Shown: positions 27,503-37,396 of the stretch, in pieces
How the letters are laid out: the number at the start of each line of letters is the position of its first letter
How positions within the stretch are numbered: the first letter of the stretch is position 1
Assembly: GCA_938041455.1 (NCBI GenBank)
Contig: CALITO010000007.1
Location: 1 to 64,000 of the forward strand
Source of the DNA: an uncultured bacterium
Lineage (GTDB): Bacteria > Armatimonadota > JACIXR01
Reading direction: 5' to 3'
DNA length: 64,000 nucleotides
Made by a program: the position numbers and the translations under genes
The notes under the pieces: generated by a model
The model's input: only the letters and a program-made list of their open reading frames with translations
Databases searched by the model: none
What the model was told of the DNA's origin: nothing

Positions 27503-29584
27503 TTATTTGATAGATTGGGGGGTGAAAATGAGGAGGGGAATGCACATCTCCCAAAGGGAGATTCCCCCATGAACAGCTATCTTAGACCCAGATGTCCTCC
27601 CGCTGAACATAAAATAGCCGTAAGCTATAAGATAGTGATTCCCTGGCAAACCCCAATTAGGAGCTTCGCTTTCCGATAGATAAAGGGCATCTTTAATTTT
27701 CTCTTTTGGTCTATTTGCAAGTTCATAGAAGCGATTGCTCCTGCCCTTCGCTTCCTCATGTTCTTCCCTCCCTATGCGCTCCGCCCTCTGCACCCATATG
27801 CTACCGTGGTCCGAGGTTATCACCAGCACCGCTCCCTCACCCCTCACAGCGGAGAGAAGTTGGGAGAAGGGACGAAAACGATAGGCTGTTTCCACCAAAG
27901 CCAATAGTTCTTCCTCCGACTCCGCTACCTTCCCCGTCAAATGGGTTATCTCATCTGCGAAATTCAAAATGAAAACTTTTAAATCCCCTTCCTCCTTTAT
28001 AGCCTTATCCCAATCCCTGCCCTTGCAGTATATGACTTTCTTACCTCTACCAGCATTCCTCTCTATCCAGTCCTTTAACATCTCTTCCTCTCCCTCGTTA
28101 TCCCGTAGATATCCCCTCCCATATTTCTCAGCGATTTCACGGGGTAAAGCACCAGCGAATAGGGCATTGCGGGAGAAGATTGTGGCGGAGGGAAGAATGG
28201 AAAAACAGCCTCCATCTTGGCAATTGTAACCACTCATCTCCCCTCTTATCCAATCCTCCATAACCGCCCACTGGGCGTAGGTCATACCGTCAATTACAAG
28301 GAGATATACGGGCAATCCCTCCCCGAGATAAGGCAGAACCGCCTGAGAAAGAACATCGCAGGAAAGGGTGGGACGGGGTTTCCCCTTAATCCACTGGGGA
28401 TAATTTCGGAGCACGAAGTTAACGAACTCCCTATTCGCGCGGTCTAAAAGGGTCTCCCACTCCTCACGGAGGGGAGAATCACGAAGGGGGGAGTTAGCGG
28501 GCATACTCTTCATTACATTCCTCCACTGGAGGGCTATCTTCCTGCCCAATTCCAACCATTTTTGAGATACTTTAGGGATGTCCTCGCTCTCCTGAGGAAG
28601 GGAGAACTCTTTAGCAAGGAAATCGACGATAGCAAGGATTCTCCCCAGTTCCTCCGAAGCTTTATCCTCCCTCTTCAATGCCCGAGCCGATTCTAATGCG
28701 GATGAATCCCTCCTGTTTTTGCTCAACTGTTCAATTATTTTTCCGCTTATAAAAGAATGGAAATCCTGAGGGAGAAGGGGGGAGAGCAGGGAGGGAATGG
28801 ATGGGAGGGGGATTTTCTCCCCTATCCTTCGCCAATCCAACCGTTCCCAAACTTCGCTCGTTAACCTATTCGGTTCAAGTTTTATATAAGGGTAAATCTT
28901 TCTCGCCCTTTCTTCTATCCCCCATTCCTCGAGCCTTATATTTGCCCTCTCTTCCACCCACAAGAGGAGGAGTTGACGAAGGACCTCCAGTAAATTTTCT
29001 CTATCAAACAACTCATCGGGGGAAAAGCCCACTCCCTCAAGGGAGCCCAAATAAGGGCGGAGGAAATTCCTGGGTAACCCTTCGCCCCTTAGGTGATAAT
29101 TCATAAGGATGGCGAAGGCTTCTCCCGGGGAGGGTGAGGTAGGAATGGGGACTTCGAGAACCGCCCTGAGAACGAAGCCGAGGGTTTCCTCACGCCCCCT
29201 TGGAAGATCGTCATAGGAAGGAGCAAATTGCTCCACCAACTTCCTGCTAACCAGAATTTCGTCAACGATGGGGTGAAGTGAGGGGAAAATTTGGGAAGGT
29301 TTGATGATGAGAGGGAGGGAGTATCTTTTGACATCGGGAGGGATTTGCTTTTCGCTCTCCGAAACGATGATGGCATTAGCCGGCTTGTCCTCTTCCATTC
29401 TCTCCCTCAAAGGTTCATAGAAGATACGGAAATCTATGGGATTGGAATATCGGTGGATTGCCAGGTTGGGGAATAGGTTTCGAAGATAAGGGGAAGCGAT
29501 GCCAAAGGGGTCCACTACCCAAAGAAAGCGATGACGGTCGAAAAACTTCCTCTCTATCACCTGCTTGATGCGCTCCGCTAGCAA
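27503..29584 (-). CDS. pglZ: PglZ-domain protein (BREX alkaline-phosphatase superfamily)
   Basis: VYLLVIDGMTYAQWAVMEDW, SILPSATIFSRNALFAGALPREI, LVITSDHGSIWV, AVHGGISLWEMCIPLLIF. Confidence 0.88.
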   Translation of the reverse strand: MLAERIKQVIERKFFDRHRFLWVVDPFGIASPYLRNLFPNLAIHRYSNPIDFRIFYEPLRERMEEDKPANAIIVSESEKQIPPDVKRYSLPLIIKPSQIFPSLHPIVDEILVSRKLVEQFAPSYDDLPRGREETLGFVLRAVLEVPIPTSPSPGEAFAILMNYHLRGEGLPRNFLRPYLGSLEGVGFSPDELFDRENLLEVLRQLLLLWVEERANIRLEEWGIEERARKIYPYIKLEPNRLTSEVWERLDWRRIGEKIPLPSIPSLLSPLLPQDFHSFISGKIIEQLSKNRRDSSALESARALKREDKASEELGRILAIVDFLAKEFSLPQESEDIPKVSQKWLELGRKIALQWRNVMKSMPANSPLRDSPLREEWETLLDRANREFVNFVLRNYPQWIKGKPRPTLSCDVLSQAVLPYLGEGLPVYLLVIDGMTYAQWAVMEDWIRGEMSGYNCQDGGCFSILPSATIFSRNALFAGALPREIAEKYGRGYLRDNEGEEEMLKDWIERNAGRGKKVIYCKGRDWDKAIKEEGDLKVFILNFADEITHLTGKVAESEEELLALVETAYRFRPFSQLLSAVRGEGAVLVITSDHGSIWVQRAERIGREEHEEAKGRSNRFYELANRPKEKIKDALYLSESEAPNWGLPGNHYLIAYGYFMFSGRTSGSKIAVHGGISLWEMCIPLLIFTPQSIK

Positions 29585-29595
29585 CCTCTTTCCTC

Positions 29596-32500
29596 CTATA
29601 TCAACCTTATCTTTATCCTTACATTCTCCCCTCTTTCCGCACCCCTTAAAGCTTCCCTTATCCTCTCCATAAACTCCTCAACCCTGTAGATTCCTCCATC
29701 CCTTATATAGGGGGTTAAGTTTACCTCAATTATCTTCAGTTTCCCCAAAGCCCGCCTTAATCTCTCCTTCATCTCTTCGGAAAGGGGGACAGGTTCGCCC
29801 TTGAGAAGTTTCTCCATCCCCTCACTTGCGGCTGATGTCGCCCCCTCAAACGCCCGCCTTATATCTTCCTCCTTCCTCCTGAGTTCCTCAACCGTCCTAC
29901 CCCATTCCTCATTTACCATCCTCCTAACCCTTTCTATCTCCCCCTTTAAATCCGGCGGATGAGCGGGCTTAAATTCGCAATGGGGACATAAAGGGTAGTT
30001 TTTAAGGCTATCCTTGTAAAGCCTATCGCACTTTCTCCCCAGCAAATCCTCAACCTTCCTCCCTATCACATCCCCTGGATTGGATACCCCTACCCCTCCT
30101 ATTATTCCCCAAACCTCTTTAAGAGTTCGAAGTAGCGCATCCTTCTTTATTCCCTCCAGTTCTTCCCACCAGGGAGCATTATTGCCCACCACCTCTTCGT
30201 GAAGAGCGGTATATCTCTCTATATACTGTTGCTTGAGGAAATTAACCCGTTCCAGCCAATTCCTAAGAAAATTCTCATCCTCCACCCTACTGCCCACCAA
30301 CTCGGCAAGCAATTCATTCCCTTCCCCCGAAAGCCTTTCCCCAGGAGGTAGAGAAATCCCTTGGAGATAATCTATTTCCCTATTGAGCGCCCCTTGGAGT
30401 TCTCCTATCCCTTCAAGTGATTTGAGCCCCTTCCAAGCTTCTATGTAATCTCTATACTTTTCCTCCACCAATTCCCCAAGTTTTCTGAAGCCCTCCTCAG
30501 GAGAGACATTCTCCCTGATAACTTGGAAAAGATCCTCCACCAACCCCTTCACCTTTCCCAAATTATTCAAAAGCAAGTCCTTATTGAAAGGGGAATGGAA
30601 ACCCCTTAATCTCTCCCCCAGTTGCTGGAGGTTATACTGCTCCAGGAGCTTCCTCAGTTCCTCCCAAAGAGAGGATCTCTCCTCCTGAGTTTCCGTCTTG
30701 ACCTTGCTACCAAATATCTCTCGCAACAGTTCAATAACCTCGGGCGTTACTTCTATCTCCAACTTATGAAGATAATAATGGGGTAAGAAGAAATTAAAAC
30801 CTACCAGTTCCTCAAGGTTGTGGCGGAAGAATTCCCTTCCCATTCCCTTAACACTCAGCAATCCCTTGCTCACAAGGGCGAGGATGAGGAACTCCACTAT
30901 ATCCTCTGTGAGACCATAGGGCTTCTCCCTTAACTTTTTGTAAACCTCTTCTACACTCGCGAAATCCCTAACTTTTAGGGCATCCATTATGAGTTGGTAA
31001 TATTCCAAATCCTCCCTTATGTAATACTCCCCCTCCCCTTCTTTGAGGAGAAGTCCAGTGGAGGAGAGATCCTCAGCGTAATCCTCCAGAGTTGGAGTAG
31101 GGGGAGAGAGTTTGCTTAGATAACGGATTAAATCTCTCGCCGTTTTCCTGCCTATCTTGCGGGGGAACTGAGGATGGCGGGGATAGAGGCGGGCGAGTAA
31201 CTCCTCCAGGCATTTGTGCAAGGTCTCGGCAAAAGGTTTGGGCAAAGGCGTTAGGAGAAAGGGAAGGCTTCCTCTTCTCCAATATACCTCTTCCACCAAT
31301 TGCTCCACTTCCTCGGAGGCACGGATGGCCATTGCCTGGAGCCTCTCCATCACCTCCTTCGGTTGCCCCCCCTCCAAAAGGCGCCTTATGGCAAGCCTCC
31401 TTTTAAGCCTATGCAACTCCTCCCCACCCAATTCCTCCGGACGCCAGACGAGGATTCTCTCATCCCTGAGTTCCTTCTGGGAGAGGTAATCGGCTGGCAG
31501 ATTGGGACGAAGTATTAGAAGGAGGAAATCTACATCCCCCTCTTTGAGTCTATCATTTGCTTCCTCGGGAAGATATGGGTCCGCTTCACTAATAAATCTA
31601 CCCTCTCCTTTTCTCTCCGTCCCCCGCCACTCCACCCTCAAACCACACCATCCTTTTATCTCCATCTCCCTCGGCACCCCCATTTCTCTCAAACCCCTCA
31701 AAACCTCGTTCCATAACCCTGGGTCATCATCCCTTATCTTCCCAGCCTCGCTTTCCACAAGGATTTCAACTGGAATTCCTTCCGTCTGAATTACATATAC
31801 CGCATCAATGTCCATCCCCTCGGCAAGGTAGATGTAAGTTCCCTGCTGGAATAGTTTCTCCATAAGATGGGCAAAGAATTGGTAGTTCACATCCTCAATT
31901 ACCCGATAGAGGATGAACTCCGCCAGTTCCCGGCATTTTCTCTTCTCCCCAACTATGTGGAGTATAGCGAGCGCCTTTATCGCCTTCAAAGCCCATTCCC
32001 TTTCCTCTTCCTCCATCCAAAGGGGAATGCCCTCCCGGAAGTAGGGGACTATATCCCTTACCAAAACCCCATAATTCGTATGGGAGGCGAGTTCACCTTC
32101 CAGATGATCATAGAGTTCGGAAAGGGTAACGAGTGTATCATAATCTTGCTCTTCGATCTCCTTGGCGCTTTGGGAGAGGAAGGAGATGATGCTCCTCGGA
32201 CCAACTTCCCTAACCACCCGCTCGTAGAAGTGGAGGATTGCGGGATGGACAGGATAAAGGTCCACGAAGGAGCGTTCATCAAAGGCGAGGGAGGGGAAAT
32301 AATTCTTCCGAAGAAGGGAATAGAGTTTTCGCAATTCCTCCACCTGCGCCTCGCTCTTCTTCAGCACCCTCTCCCTGGCTACCTTCTGTAGGTTGAAATA
32401 GGGAATTTGGAAGTTCTCATATCTTTGACGGATGCGGTTGAGGTTTTCCCTCTCCGCCCCCATTTTCTCGGGGTCAAGTATATCCTCTTGAAGGGAGGCG

Positions 32501-33291
32501 AGGACGAAGAAATTATAGTGGGCGGAAGCCTCGCCTAAATCCCTAAGGAAGGCAATGTCCCTGGCGAACTCAGCTGTCCCCCCTCCTTTACCCCTTAGGA
32601 AATCGTAAAGTTCGTCAACTATGAGGACAAGGGCATTATACCCACCAAATTTATCATTGAGGAGGCTCAGCGCCCTTTCCATAACCCCCTCCACTTCCTC
32701 TTCTATCTCCGGGCGAGTGCCTATCTTAGAAAAGAACTGCCTCCCTAAATCTAATGCCTCCTCAGGATGAGATGATTTGAGATACTCCCAACTTTCCCTT
32801 GTCCGTTCCTTCTCCCTTAAGAAGCTCTCAAAGCGGGGGTCCTCCTCAGCTTTTCTGATGTATTGAGCGGGGGCGAGATAAACTGGCTCCCCTAAAATAT
32901 CGCTTAACTGCCTCTCCAATTCCAACCAGATGTAATCCTGAAGATCCACCCTCCCCGGGGAAAGGTGAATCCAGATGGGATGGAATCGCTTCCCTTGAAA
33001 TTCGGGGGCAAATGAGCGTATCCGCTCGTTCCTAACCTTTTCCCAGAGGTGAGGGTGCTGGAAGAGATCGCCGAGGAAAGCGAGTAGGTGGCTTTTGCCA
33101 GTGCCATAACCGCCGATGATGAAGAAGGAGTTCTTCTCCCTCCTCTGGAGGAAGCGCTCCAGAAGAAAGCAAATTTGCCCCTCCAATCTCTCATCAGCAA
33201 CGAATGTTTCAACTATCTTCCCCGGATCGTGGTGGGTTATCTTGACAACTTCCTCAACTTCCTCTATTTGGACGAGTTCTTTAACCTTCAT
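29596..33291 (-). CDS. BrxC/PglY-like large P-loop ATPase (DUF6079-like)
   Basis: FFIIGGYGTGKSHLLAFLGDLF Walker A, ALVLIVDELYDFLRGKG Walker B, 1231 aa, 11 nt from pglZ; C-terminal CPHCEFKP zinc-like pair. Confidence 0.75.
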   Translation of the reverse strand: MKVKELVQIEEVEEVVKITHHDPGKIVETFVADERLEGQICFLLERFLQRREKNSFFIIGGYGTGKSHLLAFLGDLFQHPHLWEKVRNERIRSFAPEFQGKRFHPIWIHLSPGRVDLQDYIWLELERQLSDILGEPVYLAPAQYIRKAEEDPRFESFLREKERTRESWEYLKSSHPEEALDLGRQFFSKIGTRPEIEEEVEGVMERALSLLNDKFGGYNALVLIVDELYDFLRGKGGGTAEFARDIAFLRDLGEASAHYNFFVLASLQEDILDPEKMGAERENLNRIRQRYENFQIPYFNLQKVARERVLKKSEAQVEELRKLYSLLRKNYFPSLAFDERSFVDLYPVHPAILHFYERVVREVGPRSIISFLSQSAKEIEEQDYDTLVTLSELYDHLEGELASHTNYGVLVRDIVPYFREGIPLWMEEEEREWALKAIKALAILHIVGEKRKCRELAEFILYRVIEDVNYQFFAHLMEKLFQQGTYIYLAEGMDIDAVYVIQTEGIPVEILVESEAGKIRDDDPGLWNEVLRGLREMGVPREMEIKGWCGLRVEWRGTERKGEGRFISEADPYLPEEANDRLKEGDVDFLLLILRPNLPADYLSQKELRDERILVWRPEELGGEELHRLKRRLAIRRLLEGGQPKEVMERLQAMAIRASEEVEQLVEEVYWRRGSLPFLLTPLPKPFAETLHKCLEELLARLYPRHPQFPRKIGRKTARDLIRYLSKLSPPTPTLEDYAEDLSSTGLLLKEGEGEYYIREDLEYYQLIMDALKVRDFASVEEVYKKLREKPYGLTEDIVEFLILALVSKGLLSVKGMGREFFRHNLEELVGFNFFLPHYYLHKLEIEVTPEVIELLREIFGSKVKTETQEERSSLWEELRKLLEQYNLQQLGERLRGFHSPFNKDLLLNNLGKVKGLVEDLFQVIRENVSPEEGFRKLGELVEEKYRDYIEAWKGLKSLEGIGELQGALNREIDYLQGISLPPGERLSGEGNELLAELVGSRVEDENFLRNWLERVNFLKQQYIERYTALHEEVVGNNAPWWEELEGIKKDALLRTLKEVWGIIGGVGVSNPGDVIGRKVEDLLGRKCDRLYKDSLKNYPLCPHCEFKPAHPPDLKGEIERVRRMVNEEWGRTVEELRRKEEDIRRAFEGATSAASEGMEKLLKGEPVPLSEEMKERLRRALGKLKIIEVNLTPYIRDGGIYRVEEFMERIREALRGAERGENVRIKIRLI

Positions 33292-33324
33292 TCTTCACCA
33301 CTCCATTGGAAAGCGTTCTTTTCA

Positions 33325-33353
33325 AGTGTAGGATGAATTCCGCTTTAAGTCAA
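33325..33353 (-). promoter_or_regulatory. Minus-strand promoter for the brxC-like/pglZ unit
   Basis: Reverse complement: TTGACT-N17-TACACT. Confidence 0.55.
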
Positions 33354-33367
33354 GATTTACAACTTTA

Positions 33368-33396
33368 TAGACGAGGTTTCCCAAAAATCATATAAT
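33368..33396 (+). promoter_or_regulatory. Plus-strand promoter for the MTase/BrxF-like unit
   Basis: TAGACG-N17-TATAAT, 13 nt before ATG 33410; no Shine-Dalgarno. Confidence 0.55.
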
Positions 33397-33409
33397 ACTG
33401 TAGAGAAAG

Positions 33410-35731
33410 ATGGATAAGGAGAAACTTTTTTCCTGGGAGGAGAATCCTTATCTCGGCGATTTCGTCAGGGAGTTCGCCAAGCCATACGACCCAAATAACG
33501 ATGACTATAACCCCTCACTCTATACCGAGGACATAAAATCGGGCAAGAATGACCCGATCTATAATGTCCATACATATTGGACGAAGGTCCCTCCCCAGGG
33601 AATAGCCAAGTTAATTCAGAACTTCACCTCGCCGGGGGATATTGTCATAGATCCCTTTTGCGGTTCGGGAATGACGGGCGTAGCTGGTCTTATGACGGGA
33701 AGGCATACCATCCTGATAGACCTCTGCCCCGCCGCCACTTTCATAGCCAAGAACTACACCACCCCTATCGATCCCTATGACCTAAAGAGAGCGGTGAGGG
33801 AGATAGAGGAGAATGTAAGGGAGGAGATGGAGTGGCTATATGAGACGATTTGCAGGCGGTGTGGAGGTAAGGCGATAATAAATTACACCATTTGGAGCGA
33901 TGTTTACCAGTGCCCAATTTGTGAGACGAGGATGGGCTTCTGGGAAGTTGCGGTGAAGGATGGGAAGGTGTTGAGAGAATGGGAATGCCCAGGTTGTGGC
34001 TACGAACTGAACAAATTAAGGGCTAAGTTAGTGGGGACGGAGCCGGTGAGGGTGAATTACAACTGCCCTCGCTGTGGGAGGAGGGAGGATGAGATAAGCA
34101 GGTTTGACTTGAGGAAATTGGAGGAGATAGAGGGGCGGGAAATTCCCTACTGGTATCCGAGAAACGAGTTCCCCCAAGGCCAGGAAACGCAGAGGCTTAT
34201 AAGGAGGGGCATTCGACGGGTTGACCAATTCTTCACGAGGCGCAATCTCTGGGCTCTCGCCCGCCTCTGGAAAGAGGCGGAGGCATACCCTTCAGAAATA
34301 GAAGATAAACTAAAATTCGTTATTACGAGCATTTTGTTTGGTTCTTCTAAAAAGGAGATCTACCGTCCAAAATACCAGGCAGTAGCCAGAGGATGTATCT
34401 CTCATAACCTTTATTTACCGAGCACATTTCCAGAAACAAACTGCTTAAATTTCTTTCTCCGTAAATCTTCTGGGATTTGTCAAGCTTTTTCTGGATTATC
34501 TTTTCTCTCCCAGGTCCTTATCTCAACTCAATCTGCTACTAATTTAGGGCAAATTCCCGATAGTTCAATTGACTACTGCTTCACCGACCCGCCCTACGGC
34601 GCCAATATAAACTACTCCGAACTCAACTTCGTCTGGGAAGCGTGGCTCGGCCACTTTACAAAAATAGAGGAAGAGGCAGTGGTAAATCCTGTCCAGAAAA
34701 AGGGATCGGAGGAATACAGGGAATTGATGGAGAGGTCTTTCAGGGAAATCTTTCGGGTATTAAAGCCGGGGAGGTTCATATCGCTCATCTTCCACAATTC
34801 CCAGACATCCGTCTGGAACGCCATCCAATCCGCCCTCCAAAATGCCGGCTTCCAGATAGCCTTCATCGGCGCCTTTGACAAAGTGCAGAGGACATTCAAC
34901 CAGGTGACGACTACGAGGAGGGCGGTGGGCTACGATGTCCTCGTCCACGCCTATAAGCCCAAACTGACCAATCATATAAGAAGGGAGAGAAAGGTTGATT
35001 TGGAGGAAATATTGGACTGGCTTGAGGAGAGGTTGAGGATTCTTCCCATTGGGAAGAACGAGGAACGAACTGCGGGGAAATTACACAGCGATTTTATCCG
35101 TTGGTGCCTATCCCAAGAAATTTCCCTCGGTAGTGTAGAGAAGGTGGGGATAAAGGATTTTGATGCTTTTCAAGGGCTTTTGAGGGACAACTTCCACGAC
35201 ATAGATGGCTACTATTTTCTCCCCGGGCAAATTCCCCAACCGCCCCAGGGCTCTCTCTTCGCCACGATAAAGGATGTCGCCAGCGCTCTCAATTTTCTAA
35301 GTGAACTCTTAAAGGAGCCGAAGAGTTACAGCGATATACAACCCGCCTTCCTCCAGGCTTTGGGAGGGAGGAAATTGGAGAGGAGTTTAGAGGATTTACT
35401 GGATGAGAACTTCGTTTTTATTGAAGAGGAGGGGAAGTGGCGGGCGCCTACGGAGAAGGAGTTGGAAGAGTGGGGGAAGATAAAGAGGCTGAAGCAGGTG
35501 AAGAAGTTTGAGAGTTGGTGGAGGAGGTTCAAGAAAGGGGAGGAGAAGCGGTTGCCCCCTGAGGAGATAATGGTAAGTGGGTTAAGGGAATGGTGGCGGG
35601 CGGGAAGGCACTGGGCTATGGTTGAGGTAAAGGAGATGTTGGAGAGGAGGGGGCTATGGAGGGATACGCCATATAAGGCTCGCGAACTTATGACGATAGC
35701 GGAAGGGGTTATTAGGAGAGGGAATGAGTAA
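33410..35731 (+). CDS. Adenine-specific DNA methyltransferase, PglX/PglXI (DUF1156)-like, with zinc-ribbon insertions
   Basis: VIDPFCGSGMTGVAGL (motif I), DYCFTDPPYGANINYSEL (motif IV); CRRCGG..CPIC and CPGC..CPRC pairs. Confidence 0.85.
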   Translation: MDKEKLFSWEENPYLGDFVREFAKPYDPNNDDYNPSLYTEDIKSGKNDPIYNVHTYWTKVPPQGIAKLIQNFTSPGDIVIDPFCGSGMTGVAGLMTGRHTILIDLCPAATFIAKNYTTPIDPYDLKRAVREIEENVREEMEWLYETICRRCGGKAIINYTIWSDVYQCPICETRMGFWEVAVKDGKVLREWECPGCGYELNKLRAKLVGTEPVRVNYNCPRCGRREDEISRFDLRKLEEIEGREIPYWYPRNEFPQGQETQRLIRRGIRRVDQFFTRRNLWALARLWKEAEAYPSEIEDKLKFVITSILFGSSKKEIYRPKYQAVARGCISHNLYLPSTFPETNCLNFFLRKSSGICQAFSGLSFLSQVLISTQSATNLGQIPDSSIDYCFTDPPYGANINYSELNFVWEAWLGHFTKIEEEAVVNPVQKKGSEEYRELMERSFREIFRVLKPGRFISLIFHNSQTSVWNAIQSALQNAGFQIAFIGAFDKVQRTFNQVTTTRRAVGYDVLVHAYKPKLTNHIRRERKVDLEEILDWLEERLRILPIGKNEERTAGKLHSDFIRWCLSQEISLGSVEKVGIKDFDAFQGLLRDNFHDIDGYYFLPGQIPQPPQGSLFATIKDVASALNFLSELLKEPKSYSDIQPAFLQALGGRKLERSLEDLLDENFVFIEEEGKWRAPTEKELEEWGKIKRLKQVKKFESWWRRFKKGEEKRLPPEEIMVSGLREWWRAGRHWAMVEVKEMLERRGLWRDTPYKARELMTIAEGVIRRGNE

Positions 35732-36236
35732 GGGTTTCTTAAAAAAGCGGGATTGGGCTGTTGAGGCGATGAGGGCTTTTCTTCAATCCCCCTTCCATAG
35801 GAGGGCGGTGTTCATCCTCCTTGGTAAATGGGGAACGGGTAAGACCAGCGCCCTCAAAAAACTTGCCAGGGAGATGGGGAAGAAAATAGTTAATGCCAAT
35901 CTTTATTTGGCTAATTATGTTAAGGAGAGGAAGGCAGAGAAGTATATGTGGAGGGATTTGATAGAGGAGGGATGGAGGAAACTTTTTCAGGAGCTTCCTG
36001 AAGGGGATTTCCTAATCATAGATAAGGTGGAGATATTCTATGATTTCCCCGATATCAATTTTCTTAAGATAGCGGAGGAGGAATGTCTTTTACAAAAGAG
36101 GAAGAAGGCGGTAATTGGGATAGGGGGATATATTGTAGGAGGGATAATCTATTTTTGCGACGATGATTATCGCCTGGCTGGGGCGAGCGACTGGAAAGGA
36201 AGGCTCTACGATTTAAACAGCGAATTCTATGGGTAA
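35724..36236 (+). CDS. Small P-loop ATPase, BrxF-like
   Basis: VFILLGKWGTGKTSALKKLAREMGKKIVNANLYLANY; GDFLIIDKVEIFYDFPDINFLK; overlaps the upstream MTase and the downstream MTase. Confidence 0.65.
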   Translation: MSKGFLKKRDWAVEAMRAFLQSPFHRRAVFILLGKWGTGKTSALKKLAREMGKKIVNANLYLANYVKERKAEKYMWRDLIEEGWRKLFQELPEGDFLIIDKVEIFYDFPDINFLKIAEEECLLQKRKKAVIGIGGYIVGGIIYFCDDDYRLAGASDWKGRLYDLNSEFYG

Positions 36237-37395
36237 GAAAATAAGAGATAGGAAAATATCCACATACAATCCCCAACAGTTAGCGTTTGATTACTTGGGG
36301 AGCGGAGCTCCTTTGCCTAAGAGGCAGGTTATTTTGAATAAGGAGAAATTTAGAGAAACCCTCTCCACCATCGTTAACTTGCACGATTTATCATCTATAA
36401 AGGAGAGGGTGCTGTTTCTAAAAGGTATAGTAGAAGGCTATCAGGAGGACAAGATAGGCATCCTAAATATAGAGGCGGAAGGGGACACGCTCACTCGCCG
36501 AAGGGATGTCCTTTTCTCTGAACTCGCCCAAATATTGGAATCCCAAACCACAGAGAGGGCAAAGTATTACCTCAAGAGATTGTTACGAAGTGTGGAGGAG
36601 GCAAAGACTTCAAAGATCAACGACATAGACCTCTCCCGTTGGAAGGAATATGACGAAATCATAACCGATAGCCTCTGGCTACTGGGGAAAAGGGACACAT
36701 CGGGCGCTCATTTAGGTTGGTATTGGGGAAATTTCATTCCTCAGATACCCCATCAGATGATTTTGAGATACACTAAGAAGGGGGAATGGGTTTTAGATGC
36801 ATTTGTGGGTAGTGGAACGACCTTAATAGAGTGTAGGAGATTAGGGAGAAATGGGATAGGAATAGAACTAAATCCCGCTGTGGCAGAGCGAGCAAGGGAA
36901 TTAATCGCTGAGGAGCCCAACAAGCAGGGCGTGGCCTCGGAAGTAGTTATAGGTGATAGCAGGAAGATAGACATAAAGGCTATTCTTAGTAAATATGGGC
37001 TCAACAGCGTTCAACTTCTTATAATGCATCCCCCCTACCACGATATAATTAAATTTTCCCAGGACCCGAGGGACCTCTCCAATGCGCAAAGCGTTGAGGA
37101 TTTCCTAAGGATGTTTGGTGAGGTCGTTGATAATCTAAGCCCCTGCTTAGAAAGAGGAAGATATCTTGTTTTAGTAATTGGGGATAAGTATTCAAAGGGC
37201 GAGTGGATACCTTTGGGGTTTCATTGTATGCAGGAGGTGTTGAGGAGGAATTTTAAATTAAAAAGCATAATAGTTAAAAATTTTGAGGAGACGCGAGCCA
37301 AAAGGAACCAGAAGGAGTTGTGGCGCTATAGGGCATTGGTAGGGGGGTTCTATGTATTTAAGCACGAGTATATCTTTTTGTTTAAGAAAAAGTAA
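36229..37395 (+). CDS. DNA methyltransferase (motif I before a non-canonical MHPPY motif IV)
   Basis: WVLDAFVGSGTTLIECRRLGRNGIGIELNP; QLLIMHPPYHDIIKF. Confidence 0.85.
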   Translation: MGKKIRDRKISTYNPQQLAFDYLGSGAPLPKRQVILNKEKFRETLSTIVNLHDLSSIKERVLFLKGIVEGYQEDKIGILNIEAEGDTLTRRRDVLFSELAQILESQTTERAKYYLKRLLRSVEEAKTSKINDIDLSRWKEYDEIITDSLWLLGKRDTSGAHLGWYWGNFIPQIPHQMILRYTKKGEWVLDAFVGSGTTLIECRRLGRNGIGIELNPAVAERARELIAEEPNKQGVASEVVIGDSRKIDIKAILSKYGLNSVQLLIMHPPYHDIIKFSQDPRDLSNAQSVEDFLRMFGEVVDNLSPCLERGRYLVLVIGDKYSKGEWIPLGFHCMQEVLRRNFKLKSIIVKNFEETRAKRNQKELWRYRALVGGFYVFKHEYIFLFKKK

Positions 37396-37396
37396 G

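Noticed and set aside
31867-32391. 174-aa plus-strand ORF
   Set aside because: Antisense to the BrxC-like ATPase
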